From: Glandiceps talaboti
Taxonomy: Eukaryota > Hemichordata > Enteropneusta > Spengelidae
Length of the DNA: 64,000 nucleotides
Direction: 5' to 3'
NCBI RefSeq assembly: GCF_964340395.1
Contig: NC_135558.1
Coordinates: forward strand, 20,844,871 to 20,908,870
This document shows positions 63,969 through 64,000 of the stretch, piece by piece; the first letter of the stretch is position 1, and each line of letters starts with the position of its first letter. Under the pieces are notes generated by a model. The model ran no database searches. It had not been told where the DNA came from and saw nothing but the letters and a program-made list of their open reading frames with translations. The translations under genes and the position numbers were made by a program.

Positions 63969-64000
63969 AGCCGTGTTCAAGTTATCTAAACCATTTTCGA

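Overview
The window is nuclear DNA of an animal, most likely a marine invertebrate. The evidence is a metazoan-type 5S rRNA gene with TFIIIA-type internal control boxes, spliced genes with GT-AG introns, AT-rich noncoding DNA and many micro- and minisatellites. I cannot name a phylum from sequence alone; the 5S would fit a deuterostome or lophotrochozoan invertebrate.

Bases 1-40235 are the edge of a tandem 5S rDNA array, all on the + strand, with a unit of about 1.14 kb. I count 28 full-length 118-nt 5S genes, seven copies that lack the 3' third of the gene (units of about 1.06 kb) and one 27-nt fragment where the array stops. Spacer variants form a repeated four-unit order over part of the array. 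Each spacer holds a roughly 0.5-kb segment flanked by imperfect 16-bp direct repeats. On the - strand that segment has tRNA-like A and B boxes and a simple-repeat tail, so it looks like an old retroposon carried along by concerted evolution. The array ends abruptly inside a 5S gene against a 28-bp minisatellite (40234-41833).

Bases 42.64-49.29 kb hold a decayed mobile element on the + strand. It has a PHD finger, a DDE-transposase-like protein, a conserved cysteine-containing region, a PIF1-family helicase and a further C-terminal region. It is broken in many places. The family is not one I can name with certainty.

Bases 49.3-52.4 kb hold trinucleotide and ~100-bp tandem repeats, a probable promoter with a noncoding first exon, and an inverted-repeat element. 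From 52.48 to 57.60 kb is a complete SLC35G1-like drug/metabolite transporter gene (10 membrane spans) with two homologous alternative N-terminal exons, both joinable in phase to the shared exons. A convergent gene on the - strand (63446 to 58873, four coding exons) encodes a 189-residue secreted or membrane-anchored protein with a signal peptide, six cysteines and a hydrophobic C-terminus. Its last intron holds a 2-kb, 21-bp minisatellite that is open in both directions. The two protein genes show no evident functional link.
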